NCBI RefSeq assembly: GCF_004349105.1
Contig: NZ_SMLB01000044.1
Coordinates: forward strand, 1 to 53,391
From: Jiangella aurantiaca
Lineage (GTDB): Bacteria > Actinomycetota > Actinomycetes > Jiangellales > Jiangellaceae
Direction: 5' to 3'
DNA: 53,391 bases
Part shown: in pieces, positions 27,491 through 36,914 of the stretch
Layout: every line of letters begins with the position of its first letter
Numbering within the stretch: position 1 is the stretch's first letter
Program-made: the position numbers and the translations under genes
Notes under the pieces: model-generated
Told to the model about the DNA's origin: nothing
The model's input: only the letters and a program-made list of their open reading frames with translations
Databases searched by the model: none

Positions 27491-29170
27491 TCACTCGCCC
27501 GCGTCGGGACGGGCGGCCTCCTGGATGGCCTCCGCGTCGCGCCTGCGCCGGCGCAGCACCGTCAGGTCCTCTTCGCCCTCGCCCAGGGCCTCGACCGGCT
27601 CGTCCTTGATCAGCGGCTGGCCGGACACCGTGACGTAGGTCTGCTTGAAGTCGTCGATCGCCTGCTCGAGCGTCTTGACGACCTCGTCGTCGAGCTTGCC
27701 GGAGGCCTCGATGCTCTCGAAGACCGCTCCGTGCTCACGGCCGACGTAGTCGAGGAACTCGCCCTCGAATCGGCGGACGTCCTCGACCGGGACGTCGTCG
27801 AGCTTGCCGGTGGTGCCCGACCAGATCGACACGACCTCGCGGCCGACCGACAGCGGCGCCGACTGCGGCTGCTTGAGCAGCTCGGTGAGCCGCTCGCCAC
27901 GCTCCAGCTGCGCCTTGCTGGCGGGGTCGAGGTCAGACGCGAACGCGGCGAATGCCTTGAGCTCGTTGTACTGGGCGAGGTCGAGGCGCAGCGTACCGGC
28001 GACCTGCTTCATCGCCTTGATCTGCGCGTCGCCACCGACCCGGGAGACGGAGATACCGACGTTGATGGCCGGGCGGACACCCGCGTGGAACAGGTCCGTC
28101 TCGAGGAAGCACTGGCCGTCGGTGATGGAGATGACGTTGGTCGGGATGAACGCCGACACGTCGTTGGCCTTCGTCTCGATGATCGGCAAGCCGGTCATCG
28201 AGCCGCCGCCGAGGTCGTTCGACAGCTTCGCGCAGCGCTCGAGCAGCCGCGAGTGCAGGTAGAAGACGTCGCCGGGGTACGCCTCGCGGCCCGGCGGGCG
28301 GCGCAGCAGCAGCGACACGGCGCGGTACGCCTCGGCCTGCTTGGACAGGTCGTCGAAGACGACGAGGACGTGGTAGCCCTGGTACATCCAGTGCTGGCCG
28401 ATGGCCGAGCCGGTGTACGGCGACAGGTACTTGAAGCCGGCGGCGTCGGACGCGGGGGCGGCGACGATGGTGGTGTACTCGAGCGCGCCCGCCTCCTCCA
28501 GCTGCTGCCGGATGCCGGCGATGGTGGAGCCCTTCTGGCCGGTGGCGACGTAGATGCAGCGGACCTGCTTCTTCTTGTCGCCGCTCTTCCAGTTGTCCAG
28601 CTGGTTGAGGATGGTGTCGACGGCGACCGTGGTCTTGCCGGTCTGCCGGTCACCGATGATCAGCTGGCGCTGGCCCCGGCCGATCGGGGTCATGGAGTCG
28701 ATGGCCTTGATGCCGGTCTGCAGCGGCTCGGCGACCTTCTGCCGCTGCACGACGCTGGGAGCCTGCAGCTCCAGCGCGCGACGAGTCTCGGCCTTGATCT
28801 CGCCCAGCCCGTCGAGCGGGGCGCCCAGAGGGTCGATCACCCGGCCGAGGAAGGCATCGCCGACCGGAACCGACAGCACCTCGCCGGTGCGGCGGACCGT
28901 CTGGCCCTCCTCGATGCCGGCGTAGTCACCGAGCACCACGACACCGATCTCGCGCACGTCGAGGTTCAGCGCCAGCCCAAGGGTCCCGTCCTCGAACTCC
29001 AGCAGCTCGTTGGCCATGGCCGAGGGCAGGCCCTCGACCCGGGCGATGCCGTCGCCGGCGATCGTGACGTGGCCGACCTCTTCGCGGACGGCGGCCGCCG
29101 GCTGGTAGGACTCGACGAAGGCGTCGAGCGCCTCGCGAATCTCCTCGGGACGGATTGTCAGCTCCGCCAT
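27491..29170 (-). CDS. atpA: F0F1 ATP synthase subunit alpha
   Basis: The product is 559 aa. This is the non-catalytic nucleotide-binding subunit: Walker A GDRQTGKT (residues 173-180), [14 protein letters not shown], and the conserved Arg region [11 protein letters not shown]. The chain runs about 45 residues past the normal end, with a charged tail ([13 protein letters not shown] then LRRRRRDAE). Mycobacterial alpha subunits carry a comparable C-terminal extension that suppresses ATP hydrolysis, so a similar latch is possible here. The start is ATG 29170 with AGGAGC upstream. Confidence 0.97.
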   Translation of the reverse strand: MAELTIRPEEIREALDAFVESYQPAAAVREEVGHVTIAGDGIARVEGLPSAMANELLEFEDGTLGLALNLDVREIGVVVLGDYAGIEEGQTVRRTGEVLSVPVGDAFLGRVIDPLGAPLDGLGEIKAETRRALELQAPSVVQRQKVAEPLQTGIKAIDSMTPIGRGQRQLIIGDRQTGKTTVAVDTILNQLDNWKSGDKKKQVRCIYVATGQKGSTIAGIRQQLEEAGALEYTTIVAAPASDAAGFKYLSPYTGSAIGQHWMYQGYHVLVVFDDLSKQAEAYRAVSLLLRRPPGREAYPGDVFYLHSRLLERCAKLSNDLGGGSMTGLPIIETKANDVSAFIPTNVISITDGQCFLETDLFHAGVRPAINVGISVSRVGGDAQIKAMKQVAGTLRLDLAQYNELKAFAAFASDLDPASKAQLERGERLTELLKQPQSAPLSVGREVVSIWSGTTGKLDDVPVEDVRRFEGEFLDYVGREHGAVFESIEASGKLDDEVVKTLEQAIDDFKQTYVTVSGQPLIKDEPVEALGEGEEDLTVLRRRRRDAEAIQEAARPDAGE

Positions 29171-29228
29171 CGTTGCTCCTGCTCTCTTCGCTCTTCGAAC
29201 GGTGGTCTCAAGTCTGGGTGGATGCCGG

Positions 29229-30044
29229 TCAGCCGACGACCAGCTGCCGGCGGGCGGCGTCCAGGCGGCTGGTCACGGTGCCGTCGACGACCTCGTCACC
29301 GAGCTCGACCCGGATGCCGCCGACGACGTCAGGCTCGACGACGACGTTCAGCAGGACCGGACCGCCGGCGCGGACCGCCAGCACCCGTTCCAGCCGTTCG
29401 CGGTGCTCGACGCCGAGCGGGGTGGCGACGTGAACCACGGCCACCCGGCGCTCGCGCAACCGCGCCGCGAAGTCGGCGATACGGGCCAGCTCCGCCTCCA
29501 GGCTACGCGCCCGGCGGTCGAGGACCGCGTGCTCGATGAGCGCCACGGTCTCCGGCGCCGCCTTGTCCTGCAGCAGCGACCGCACCAGCTGCCGCCGTGC
29601 ATCGGCGGGAGCGGCGCGGTCGATCAGGGCCGACCGCAGGTCGCGGTTGCCGCGCACGACCAGCCCGAAGCGGAAGATCTGCTCCTCGACGTCGTCGAGG
29701 CGGCCCGCCGACCGGGCGGCGAGGAGCACTGCCTGGAGGCCGAACTCCTCGGCCGAGGAGGTGAGGTCGCCCGGGTTCGCCCAGCGCTCCCGCGCGGCCG
29801 CGGCGAGGACGTCCGTGGCGGCCGGCTCCATGCGGTCACCGAGCAGCCGGCGCACCAGCGCCTCGCGGTCGTCGGGCGTCCGGCCGGTGTCGGTGAGCGC
29901 ACGGCGCACCGACGGACGGGAGTCGAGCAGGTTCGCGAACGCGAACAGAGCGTCGCCGACCGCCGACGCGCGGTCGGCGGCCTGGTCGACGATGCTCTCG
30001 AACCGCAACCGCAGTCCGCCGTGGCTCTCGTTGGTGTCAGGCAT
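29229..30044 (-). CDS. atpH: F0F1 ATP synthase subunit delta
   Basis: The product is 271 aa, longer than the enterobacterial form (about 177) as is normal in actinobacteria. The N-terminal half is helical (FENLLDS-like region: [17 protein letters not shown]). The C-terminal part has the family motif [21 protein letters not shown] followed by [10 protein letters not shown]. It is the stator link between F1 and the b subunit. ATG 30044 is 3 bp after the atpF stop. Confidence 0.95.
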   Translation of the reverse strand: MPDTNESHGGLRLRFESIVDQAADRASAVGDALFAFANLLDSRPSVRRALTDTGRTPDDREALVRRLLGDRMEPAATDVLAAAARERWANPGDLTSSAEEFGLQAVLLAARSAGRLDDVEEQIFRFGLVVRGNRDLRSALIDRAAPADARRQLVRSLLQDKAAPETVALIEHAVLDRRARSLEAELARIADFAARLRERRVAVVHVATPLGVEHRERLERVLAVRAGGPVLLNVVVEPDVVGGIRVELGDEVVDGTVTSRLDAARRQLVVG

Positions 30045-30047
30045 TGC

Positions 30048-30629
30048 TCACGAATCCCCTGGGGCCGTCGTCACGGCGTCGGAGGCCTGGGCGGTCTCGA
30101 GGTCGGCCAGGAACCGCTCGACGACGCGGCGGGACCGGTCGTCGTCCTGCAACGACTCGCCGACCACCTTGCCGGCCAGTGTGGTCGCCAGCGTGCCGAC
30201 CTCGCCGCGCAGCTCGCGCATCACTTGGTCGCGCTCGGCCTGCAGCTGCGCCTCGGCCCGCGCGGCGACCCGCTTGGCCTCGGCCTCGGCGTCCTCGCGC
30301 GCCTGCGCGATGATGGCCGCCCCCTGCTGCTTGGCGTCCTCGCGGATGCGAGCCGCCTCGCTGCGGGCGTCGGCCAGCTGGGCGCGGTACTCCTCGAGCA
30401 GGCGCTGGGCCTCGGCCTGCGCCTCCTCGGCCTTCCTGGCGCCGCCCTGGATGGCGGCGGCACGCTCCGCGTAGGTCTTCTCGAAGATCGGGTAGACCTT
30501 CGCGCGGAGGAAGAAGAACAGCAGAGCGAAGGCGACCAGACCGACGATCAGCTCGGAGGTGTGCGGCAGCAGCGGATCGGGACCCTCCTCCGCCGCCATC
30601 ACCGCGATCGGTGCCATCGAGAGAGCCAT
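30048..30629 (-). CDS. atpF: F0F1 ATP synthase subunit b
   Basis: The product is 193 aa. One N-terminal membrane segment (ELIVGLVAFALLFFFL) follows a short periplasmic-type lead. A long Ala/Glu/Arg-rich helical stator stalk (about residues 50-150) comes next and ends in LEDDD-like ESLQDDDRSRRVVERFLADL. It forms the peripheral stalk with delta. ATG 30629 lies 2 bp after the atpE stop. Confidence 0.95.
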   Translation of the reverse strand: MALSMAPIAVMAAEEGPDPLLPHTSELIVGLVAFALLFFFLRAKVYPIFEKTYAERAAAIQGGARKAEEAQAEAQRLLEEYRAQLADARSEAARIREDAKQQGAAIIAQAREDAEAEAKRVAARAEAQLQAERDQVMRELRGEVGTLATTLAGKVVGESLQDDDRSRRVVERFLADLETAQASDAVTTAPGDS

Positions 30630-30631
30630 GA

Positions 30632-30835
30632 TCAGATGGCGAACGCGAGGCCGATGGCGATGATGAACAGCGCCTCGGCAAGGGCGAAGCCGAGGATCGC
30701 GATGCCCTGGAGGACGCTGCGCGCCTCCGGCTGGCGAGCCACGCCGTTGATGTAGGCAGCAAAGATCAGACCGATGCCGACGCCCGGGCCGATGGCCGCG
30801 AGGCCGAGACCGACCATGTTGAGCGAGCCTTCCAT
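30632..30835 (-). CDS. atpE: F0F1 ATP synthase subunit c
   Basis: The product is 67 aa and consists of two membrane helices joined by the polar loop ARQPEARS. The proton-carrying carboxylate is Glu54 in [11 protein letters not shown]. The Gly-rich first helix ([14 protein letters not shown]) is typical of the c-ring. The bases before ATG 30835 contain AAGGAAG, a good ribosome-binding site. It lies between atpB and atpF in the operon. Confidence 0.96.
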   Translation of the reverse strand: MEGSLNMVGLGLAAIGPGVGIGLIFAAYINGVARQPEARSVLQGIAILGFALAEALFIIAIGLAFAI

Positions 30836-30864
30836 CTTTCTTCCTTTCCTTTTTAAGGTGAAGC

Positions 30865-31650
30865 TCAGTGCTCGTGGGTGAGAGCGCCGCCGATGTAAAT
30901 GGCGGAGAGCAGGACGAAAACGTAAGCCTGGAGGATCTGGACGAATGCCTCGAAGAAAGTCAGCACGATGCTGAACAGAATCGACACGCTGCCGGCCGCT
31001 ACTCCGACGACACCCGAGTACTCGAGAAGCAGATATTCGCCACCCAGAATCGTCAGCAAGAGGACGAGGTGCCCGGCGAACATGTTGAACGTGAGACGGA
31101 GGGTGAGCGTGAACGGCCGCACGATGAAGGTGGAGAAGAACTCCAGCGGCGCCAGCAGCGGGTAGATCGCCTTCGGCACGCCGGGCGGGAACATCATGTT
31201 CTTGAAGTATCCGCCGAAACCCTGCCGCCGGATGCCGACGTAGTTGTAGATGACCCACGAGATCAGCGCCAGGAACAGCGGGATCGCGATCTTCGAGGTG
31301 GCCGGCAGCTGCAGGACCGGGATGATGCCCGAGATGTTCAGTACGGCGATGAAGCCGAACAGCGTCACGAGATAGGGGACGTACTTGATGCCCTCGCGGC
31401 CGATGGCGTCACGCGCGATTCCGTCGCGCACGAATCCGTAGACCGCTTCGCCGGCGAACTGCAACTTGCCGGGGACGAGTGTGCTGCGCCGGGCCGCGAA
31501 GTAGAAGAAAGCGCCGACGGCGACGGTGCCCAGCACGATGACGAGCATCGGCTTGGTGAAGAACGTACCCTCGCCGAACAACGGCGGGAATTCGAAGTCG
31601 GCCGGCCCGGGACTGTGGAAGCCCGACTCGGCCACGATCCGAGTGCTCAC
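30865..31650 (-). CDS. atpB: F0F1 ATP synthase subunit a
   Basis: The product is 261 aa with five to six membrane segments. The essential Arg is in the helix [12 protein letters not shown], and the last helices contain [20 protein letters not shown]. It forms the proton half-channels against the c-ring. The start is GTG 31650 with AAAGGA 5 nt upstream. It heads atpBEFHAGDC after two small membrane genes. Confidence 0.96.
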   Translation of the reverse strand: MSTRIVAESGFHSPGPADFEFPPLFGEGTFFTKPMLVIVLGTVAVGAFFYFAARRSTLVPGKLQFAGEAVYGFVRDGIARDAIGREGIKYVPYLVTLFGFIAVLNISGIIPVLQLPATSKIAIPLFLALISWVIYNYVGIRRQGFGGYFKNMMFPPGVPKAIYPLLAPLEFFSTFIVRPFTLTLRLTFNMFAGHLVLLLTILGGEYLLLEYSGVVGVAAGSVSILFSIVLTFFEAFVQILQAYVFVLLSAIYIGGALTHEH

Positions 31651-31701
31651 GGGGTCCTTTCTTCAGCGCGCTCGCGGACGCGCCCGACGAGGAGGTCCAG
31701 G

Positions 31702-31914
31702 TCAGGGCTTACCGTATCTGACCCATACGAGGTACAGAGCGGCACCCATCCCTACCAAGAGCCCCAGTACGAGGAAGACGCGGCTGTTGAGCCACTCGGA
31801 GACGAGCCAGCCGACGCCACCCCATACTGCTACTCCGGACACGACCAGTGCGAAGGCATCCCACGCACCGTTCTGATCCGTCCGACGTGTGTCATCGGGA
31901 TCGTCCGGACTCAT
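31702..31914 (-). CDS. AtpZ/AtpI-like small membrane protein
   Basis: The product is 70 aa. A polar N-terminus (MSPDDPDDTRRTD) is followed by two hydrophobic helices (AFALVVSGVAVWGGVGWLV and VFLVLGLLVGMGAALYLVW), the layout of AtpZ-type proteins found at the head of atp operons. Such proteins are thought to help assembly of the c-ring or cation supply. ATG 31914 is chosen over an upstream in-frame start because GAGG sits 4 nt before it, and because the extra residues would fall in the repeated upstream element. It is 51 bp before atpB. Confidence 0.72.
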   Translation of the reverse strand: MSPDDPDDTRRTDQNGAWDAFALVVSGVAVWGGVGWLVSEWLNSRVFLVLGLLVGMGAALYLVWVRYGKP

Positions 31915-31967
31915 GGCGCCTCGAATACTACTGGGTGCCCTTGCCGGTAACGAAATCGGGTCCCACT

Positions 31968-32019
31968 GTTCCCCTTTGCCCTTGTGGGACTCGTGCCCGC
32001 GCGGGACCTCGCGGTCGGC
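31968..32019 (-). repeat. About 50-bp conserved upstream element, copy 2 of 3
   Basis: Read on the minus strand it begins GCCGACCGCGAGGTCCC, continues CACGAGTCCCACAAGGGC, and ends GGGGAAC, about 54 bp before the AtpZ-like start. It aligns with 33692-33741 and 18760-18808 with only a few differences. Confidence 0.7.
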
Positions 32020-32056
32020 GTCCACTCACCACCCGCGCCCGCCGTCACGGGCAAGG

Positions 32057-32506
32057 TCATTCCGGGCCGCCGACGCGGGCCGTGGCGCTCCCCCGCTGCG
32101 CGTTCTCGCGGAACATCGTCACCGCGTAGGTGAGGGTGTAGACCAGTGCGCAGGCCATCAGCGACAACCCCAGCCAGCGCTCGTCGACGCCGTCGATGCT
32201 GGTCAGGACGCCGAGCGCGATGAAGATCAGCGCCAGCCGCAGCGAGTACGTCACGATCAGCACGCCGGCCCCGGCCAGCCCGCTGGGCGGCAGGTGGCGG
32301 GCCAGCAGGACGGGCAGCGATCCGCTCGCGAAGAACGCGATGACCAGCACCGTCGCGACGACGGCGGACCACAGTCCGGCGCTGCCCGCGGTGAGCGCCG
32401 CAGCCACGGCACAGCCGGCACCGACGGCGAGGGTGAGCAGCAGAGCGGGCCGGGCGGCCGCGGCCGGGCTACGCCGGCGCGAAGGTGGGGAAACGGATTC
32501 GGTCAT
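32057..32506 (-). CDS. AtpI-like integral membrane protein
   Basis: The product is 149 aa with four predicted membrane helices (for example ALLLTLAVGAGCAVAAALTA, AGAGVLIVTYSLRLALIFIA, LSLMACALVYTLTYAV). Size, helix number and position ahead of atpB match the poorly conserved ATP synthase protein I of actinobacteria. AtpI is proposed to act in c-ring assembly. There are no catalytic motifs. ATG 32506 starts a short polar lead. The assignment rests mainly on position and topology. Confidence 0.65.
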   Translation of the reverse strand: MTESVSPPSRRRSPAAAARPALLLTLAVGAGCAVAAALTAGSAGLWSAVVATVLVIAFFASGSLPVLLARHLPPSGLAGAGVLIVTYSLRLALIFIALGVLTSIDGVDERWLGLSLMACALVYTLTYAVTMFRENAQRGSATARVGGPE

Positions 32507-32558
32507 GGCGGCCCCAGCCTACGTGGCGGCGTCCTCTCTCGGCACGACGTGCCATTTC

Positions 32559-33674
32559 TCACACCGCGGCCGGATGTCCACGGCGGAAGAGCCGGCGCGG
32601 ATGGCCGGTGGTGAACGCGATCATCACGACGACGGCGAGCGCCAGCAGCACGTAGGTAGTCCAGCCGCCGACCAGCGCGATGACCACCAGGCCGCCGGAG
32701 ACCAGCGCCGCCCACACCCACATGATCGCGACCGCGCGCCACTGCGAGTGGCCGATCTCGAGCAGGCGGTGGTGCAGGTGCATCTTGTCCGGCGCGAACG
32801 GCGACTTGCCGGCCCGGGTGCGGCGCACGACGGCGAGCATCATGTCGAGGAACGGCAGCAGGATGACCGCCAGCGGCAGCACCAGCGGGAGCAGCGTGAG
32901 CAGGAAGCTGGAGGTGTCGACGTCCTGGCTGGGCAGCCGGCCGGTCAGACTGATCGACCCGGCGGCGAGCAGCAGCCCGATCAGCATCGCGCCGGAGTCG
33001 CCCATGAAGATCTTCGCCGGGTGCGCGTTGTGCGGCAGCAGCCCGGCGCAGATGCCCACCACGACGATCGACACCAGCGCCGACGTCGTCATGTACGAGC
33101 TGTTGTTGTTCTCGACCGACAGCAGGTAGGCGTAGGCGAAGAACGCCGCAGCACCGATACCGACCACGCCGGCCGCCAGCCCGTCCAGGCCGTCGACGAA
33201 GTTGACCGCGTTGGTGGCGCCCACCACCAGCACGACCGTCATGATCGCGCCCTGGGTCTGGTCGAGCACGAACGTGCCCCCCGGCAGCGGCAGGTAGAGC
33301 AGCTGGACGCCGAGCGCGACCAGCAGTCCGGCCGCGACGACCTGCCCGGCGAACTTGGCCAGCGCGGACAGCTCCCAGATGTCGTCGGCGACGCCGATGA
33401 GGCAGATGACGACGGCGGCGAGGATCAGCGCCCACGCGTCGCTGGACTCGGTGAACACGTTGCGCATGCGTGGCAGGTAGCTCGCCACCAGCATCGCGAC
33501 CAGCATGCCGACCAGCATCGCGATGCCGCCGAGCCGCGGGACCGGCTCGCGGTGCACGTCGCGGTCGCGCGTCGGCGGCACCGCGCCGACCCAGTACGCG
33601 AACCGTCCCGCGAGCCCCACCACCAGGTACGTGACCGAGGCCGCGATGAAGAAGGTCAGAAGATACTCGCGCAC
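32559..33674 (-). CDS. Undecaprenyl-phosphate sugar-1-phosphate transferase (WecA/TagO/MraY family)
   Basis: The product is 371 aa with about ten membrane helices. The family motifs are all present: GVADDIWELS (DD pair), NAVNFVDGLDGLAAG, KIFMGDSGAM, and the His motif MHLHHRLLE in the last cytoplasmic loop. It links a GlcNAc-1-phosphate type sugar to decaprenyl or undecaprenyl phosphate. In actinobacteria this gene starts arabinogalactan or teichoic-type linkage synthesis and sits, as here, between sua5 and the atp operon. The start is GTG 33674; the conserved 50-bp element ends 18 bp upstream. Confidence 0.93.
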   Translation of the reverse strand: MREYLLTFFIAASVTYLVVGLAGRFAYWVGAVPPTRDRDVHREPVPRLGGIAMLVGMLVAMLVASYLPRMRNVFTESSDAWALILAAVVICLIGVADDIWELSALAKFAGQVVAAGLLVALGVQLLYLPLPGGTFVLDQTQGAIMTVVLVVGATNAVNFVDGLDGLAAGVVGIGAAAFFAYAYLLSVENNNSSYMTTSALVSIVVVGICAGLLPHNAHPAKIFMGDSGAMLIGLLLAAGSISLTGRLPSQDVDTSSFLLTLLPLVLPLAVILLPFLDMMLAVVRRTRAGKSPFAPDKMHLHHRLLEIGHSQWRAVAIMWVWAALVSGGLVVIALVGGWTTYVLLALAVVVMIAFTTGHPRRLFRRGHPAAV

Positions 33675-33688
33675 CGGGCGACCGTTTC

Positions 33689-34396
33689 CTAGTTCCCTTT
33701 CCCTTGCGGGACTCGTTGCCCCCGGGGACCTCGCGGTCGGCTTTGGTGGGAACCCTCCGGGCCCTGCAGCTCGGGGACGACGGACTGCAGCTCGGCCAGG
33801 CCGAGGGCGCCCTGCCGGAGCACCCGCGGGACCGGGCCGGAGACGTCGACGATGGTCGACGGCGTGTCGCTCTCGGTGTCGCCGGCCTCCAGGTAGACGG
33901 CGACGCTGTCGCCGAGCTGGTCGCGGGCGTCGTAGGCCGAACGCGCCGGCGGCTGGCCGGTGACGTTGGCGCTGCTGACGGCGAGCGGGCCGGTGGTCTT
34001 CAGCACCTCGACGGCCACCTCGTGGTCGGGCATCCGCACCGCGACGGTGCCACCGGTGTCGCCGAGGTCCCAGCGCACCGACGGCTGCTGCCGGCAGATG
34101 AGCGTCAGCCCGCCCGGCCAGAACGCCTCGACCAGCGCGTCGATGGTCTTGTCGGTGATCGCGACGCCGCCCAGCGTGGCCGGCGAGCCGACCAGCACCG
34201 GCACCGGCATGTCGCGGCCGCGGCCCTTGGCCTGCAGCAACCCCGCGACCGCCTCGGGCGTGAACGCGTCGGCGCCGATGCCGTAGACGGTGTCGGTGGG
34301 CAGCACGATGAGCTTGCCGTTGCGGATGGCGCGGGCCGCGGCGGCGATGCCGCGCTTCCGCTTGGTCTCGTCAGAACAGTCGTACAGCGGACTCAC
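33689..34396 (-). CDS. L-threonylcarbamoyladenylate synthase (Sua5/YciO/YrdC family)
   Basis: The product is 235 aa. It makes threonylcarbamoyl-AMP from Thr, bicarbonate and ATP for the t6A tRNA modification. Motifs: KLIVLPTDTVYGIGADAF, AKGRGRDMPVPVLV (the KxR..K/P nucleotide site), FWPGGLTLI, VAVRMPDH and LAVSSANVTGQPP. Length and order match the YrdC domain. The last 20 or so residues (Arg/Gly/Gln-rich) are not part of the fold and come from the repeated 50-bp element. The start is GTG 34396, 7 bp after prmC, its usual partner. Confidence 0.94.
   Translation of the reverse strand: MSPLYDCSDETKRKRGIAAAARAIRNGKLIVLPTDTVYGIGADAFTPEAVAGLLQAKGRGRDMPVPVLVGSPATLGGVAITDKTIDALVEAFWPGGLTLICRQQPSVRWDLGDTGGTVAVRMPDHEVAVEVLKTTGPLAVSSANVTGQPPARSAYDARDQLGDSVAVYLEAGDTESDTPSTIVDVSGPVPRVLRQGALGLAELQSVVPELQGPEGSHQSRPRGPRGQRVPQGKGN
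33692..33741 (-). repeat. About 50-bp conserved upstream element, copy 3 of 3
   Basis: On the minus strand it begins GCCGACCGCGAGGTCCCC, continues AACGAGTCCCGCAAGGGAAA, and ends GGGAAC. It overlaps the last codons and stop of sua5, so the Sua5 tail RPRGPRGQRVPQGKGN is encoded by the repeat. The wecA-like start lies 17 bp downstream. Confidence 0.7.
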
Positions 34397-34403
34397 GATG
34401 CCA

Positions 34404-35273
34404 TCATCCCGCACGCCGCGCCGTGATGTAGCGTGGGCGGCCCGCGAGATCGAGATGGTCCGCGACCTCGGTCCAGCCGCCGTGCCGCCGGAACACCTCC
34501 GGCGCCGCCTCGCCCTGCACGTCGGCGTGCTCGGCGACCAGCAGACCGCCGGGCCGCAGCAGCCGCCCGCCGACGTCGGCGAGTACCCGCATGGCGTCGA
34601 GGCCGTCGGCGCCGGACCACAGAGAGGCAGGCGGGTCGTACTCGGCCACCTCGGGGTCGCGGATGGTGGCGTCGGCCGGGATGTACGGCGGGTTCGCGGC
34701 CACGACGTCGACCTGTCCGAGCAGCATCGACAGGCTGCGCTCGGCCACCAGCGCGACGTCGTCGCGGTGCACGATGACGGAGTTGCCGGCGGCGTTGCGA
34801 CGCAGCCAGGCGACGGCGTCGTCCTCGCGCTCGACGGCGTGCACCATGACCGGGCGCACCTCGGTCGCGACGGAGATGGCGATGGCACCGGAGCCGGCGA
34901 ACAGGTCGACGACGACGGGCACCCGGCCGGCCGCGGCCACCGCCGCCGCCTCGTCGATCGCCGCGCCGGCGGTCAGCTCGGTCTCCGGCCGCGGGATGAA
35001 CACCCCCGGCCCCACCTGCAGCGTCAGGTGCCGGAAGTGCGCCTGGCCGGTGAGGTGCTGCAGCGGCTCGCGGCCGGCCCGGCGGCGCACCAGCTCCTCG
35101 AACCGGGGCGCGAACGAGGCGTCCGGCTCCGGCTGGGACAGCAGCGCGCCGCGCTCGACCCCGAGCACGTGCGCGGCCAGCGCCTCGGCGTCGTGCCGCG
35201 GCGACGGCACCTCGGCGGCGGCCAGCACCCCGGTGGCCGCGCGGAGCTGCTCGCGCAGCGGCGCCGCCGTCAT
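34404..35273 (-). CDS. prmC: Peptide chain release factor N5-glutamine methyltransferase
   Basis: The product is 289 aa. It methylates the Gln of the GGQ motif in release factors using S-adenosylmethionine. The SAM-binding loop is [12 protein letters not shown] (about residues 122-132) and the substrate-Gln motif is NPPYIP (194-199); the N-terminal helical domain ends at PRPETEL. ATG 35273 overlaps the prfA stop by 4 bp, so the enzyme is translationally coupled to its substrate RF1, the usual bacterial arrangement. Confidence 0.96.
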   Translation of the reverse strand: MTAAPLREQLRAATGVLAAAEVPSPRHDAEALAAHVLGVERGALLSQPEPDASFAPRFEELVRRRAGREPLQHLTGQAHFRHLTLQVGPGVFIPRPETELTAGAAIDEAAAVAAAGRVPVVVDLFAGSGAIAISVATEVRPVMVHAVEREDDAVAWLRRNAAGNSVIVHRDDVALVAERSLSMLLGQVDVVAANPPYIPADATIRDPEVAEYDPPASLWSGADGLDAMRVLADVGGRLLRPGGLLVAEHADVQGEAAPEVFRRHGGWTEVADHLDLAGRPRYITARRAG

Positions 35274-36361
35274 GCGATGCCGCCCTCGGCGGTGGCGGCG
35301 AGCGCGGCCTCGGCGTCGGCGTCGACCAGCGACTGCACGACCGGGCCGAGGTCGCCGTCGAGCACGGCGTCGAGGTTGTACGCCTTGTAGCCGGTGCGGT
35401 GGTCGGAGATGCGGTTCTCCGGGAAGTTGTACGTGCGCACCCGCTCGGAGCGGTCGACGGTGCGCACCTGGCTGCGCCGCGCGTCGGACGCCTCGCGCTC
35501 GGCCTCCTCCTGCGCCGCCGCGAGCAGCCGCGCCCGCAGGATGCGCATGGCCTGCTCCTTGTTCTGCAGCTGGCTCTTCTCGTTCTGGCAGGAGACGACG
35601 ATGCCGGTGGGCAGATGGGTGATGCGCACCGCGGAGTCGGTGGTGTTGACGCTCTGCCCGCCGGGGCCGGAGGACCGGAACACGTCGATGCGGAGGTCGT
35701 TCGGACTAATGACCGCCTCGACGTCATCTTCAATGGCCTCGGGCAGCACCAGCACGCCGGCGGCCGACGTGTGGATACGCCCCTGGCTCTCGGTGACCGG
35801 GACCCGCTGCACGCGGTGCACGCCGCCTTCGTACTTGAGCCGGGCGTACGGCGCGGCGCCGGGTTCTGGCGTGCCGCGCGCCTTCACCGCGACGGAGACG
35901 TCCTTGTAGCCGCCGAGATCGGACTCCTCGGCGTCGAGCACCTGGGTGCTCCAGCCGGCCCGCTCGGCGAAGCGCAGGTACATGCGCAGCAGGTCGCCGG
36001 CGAACAGCGCGGACTCCGCGCCGCCCTCCCCCGCCTTGATCTCGAGGATCGCGTCGCGGCCGTCATTGGGGTCGCGCGGCAGCAGCAGCATGCGCAGCCG
36101 CTCGGCGAGGCCGTCCTGGCGCGCCTCCAGCTCGGTGGCCTCGGCGGCGAAGGCGGCGTCGGCGGCGGCCAGCTCCAGAGCGGCGGCGCGGTCGTCGCCG
36201 GCCTGCCGCCAGGCGGCGTACGCCTCGACGATGGCCGACAGCTCGGCGTAGCGGCGGTTCAGCCGCTTGGCCAGCGCGGGGTCGGCGTGCACCGACGGGT
36301 CAGCCAGGCGCTGCTCGAGCTCGGCGTGCTCGGACACCAGCGTCTCGACACCTTCGAACAC
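35270..36361 (-). CDS. prfA: Peptide chain release factor 1
   Basis: The product is 363 aa from GTG 36361, chosen because GGAAGGAG lies 7 nt upstream; an ATG 39 bp further upstream lacks such a site. RF1 reads UAA and UAG: the stop-codon tripeptide is PVT in [12 protein letters not shown] (about residues 188-190), and the peptidyl-hydrolysis motif GGQ is in [17 protein letters not shown] (about 234-236). The length is as usual. It starts the prfA-prmC-sua5 run and follows rpmE after a strong hairpin terminator. Confidence 0.97.
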   Translation of the reverse strand: MFEGVETLVSEHAELEQRLADPSVHADPALAKRLNRRYAELSAIVEAYAAWRQAGDDRAAALELAAADAAFAAEATELEARQDGLAERLRMLLLPRDPNDGRDAILEIKAGEGGAESALFAGDLLRMYLRFAERAGWSTQVLDAEESDLGGYKDVSVAVKARGTPEPGAAPYARLKYEGGVHRVQRVPVTESQGRIHTSAAGVLVLPEAIEDDVEAVISPNDLRIDVFRSSGPGGQSVNTTDSAVRITHLPTGIVVSCQNEKSQLQNKEQAMRILRARLLAAAQEEAEREASDARRSQVRTVDRSERVRTYNFPENRISDHRTGYKAYNLDAVLDGDLGPVVQSLVDADAEAALAATAEGGIA

Positions 36362-36405
36362 GGGTCGGCTCCTTCCGAGGACGCGGTGTGACGACGGCAC
36401 AAAGG

Positions 36406-36443
36406 GGGCGGGGCGTGCGAAGAGAACCTCGCACGCCCCGCCC
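36406..36443 (-). terminator. Hairpin terminator after rpmE
   Basis: Arms 36406-36420 and 36429-36443 (core GGCGGGGCGTGCGA) pair perfectly over 15 bp around an 8-nt loop, just after the rpmE stop on the minus strand. Only a short T3 follows, as is common in GC-rich actinobacteria. Confidence 0.75.
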
Positions 36444-36451
36444 GGAGAGCT

Positions 36452-36673
36452 CTACTTGGCGTCGGCCTTCTTCTTGCCGTACCGCGACTCGAAGCGCGCG
36501 ACCCGGCCGCCGGTGTCGAGGATCTTCTGCTTGCCCGTGTAGAACGGGTGGCAGGCGGAGCAGACGTCGGCGTGGATGACGCCGTTGGCCGCCGTGCTCC
36601 GGGTGGTGAACGTGTTGCCACAGGTGCAGGTGACCGTGGTCTCCACGTAGGCCGGGTGGATGTCGGACTTCAT
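36452..36673 (-). CDS. rpmE: 50S ribosomal protein L31 (zinc-binding form)
   Basis: The product is 73 aa. Four Cys (VTCTCGNTF and [11 protein letters not shown]) give the zinc-binding C+ type of L31, as opposed to the Cys-less paralogue used under zinc limitation. It begins [19 protein letters not shown] as usual. It is a surface protein of the 50S subunit at the intersubunit bridge. The gene stands between rho and prfA, its conserved place in actinobacteria, and has its own hairpin terminator. Confidence 0.97.
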   Translation of the reverse strand: MKSDIHPAYVETTVTCTCGNTFTTRSTAANGVIHADVCSACHPFYTGKQKILDTGGRVARFESRYGKKKADAK

Positions 36674-36827
36674 GCTGTGTACTCCTGGCGTGTCATGGGC
36701 CGCCGGGTCGGCACGACGGGGCGTCGCACCGTGAACCGGAGCCAGCAGATCAGTATTCCAGGCCGCGCCGCCGCCGCCAAACCGCGACGTCGAAGGCCCC
36801 GCACATCACCAGGATCACCCGACCCTC

Positions 36828-36855
36828 AACACGATTGCAGGCATAGTGACGCTCC
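36828..36855 (+). repeat. Possible fragment of dispersed module 1
   Basis: ACACGATTGCAGGCATAGTG resembles the start of module 1 at 14831 and at 52545 (minus strand). It lies in the 241-bp gap between rho and rpmE, in which I see no gene. Confidence 0.3.
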
Positions 36856-36914
36856 AGAAAACCTCATGATGGCCCCTGAAACCCCGGCGTCCCGGACTGC
36901 GCGGCCCTGCGGGG

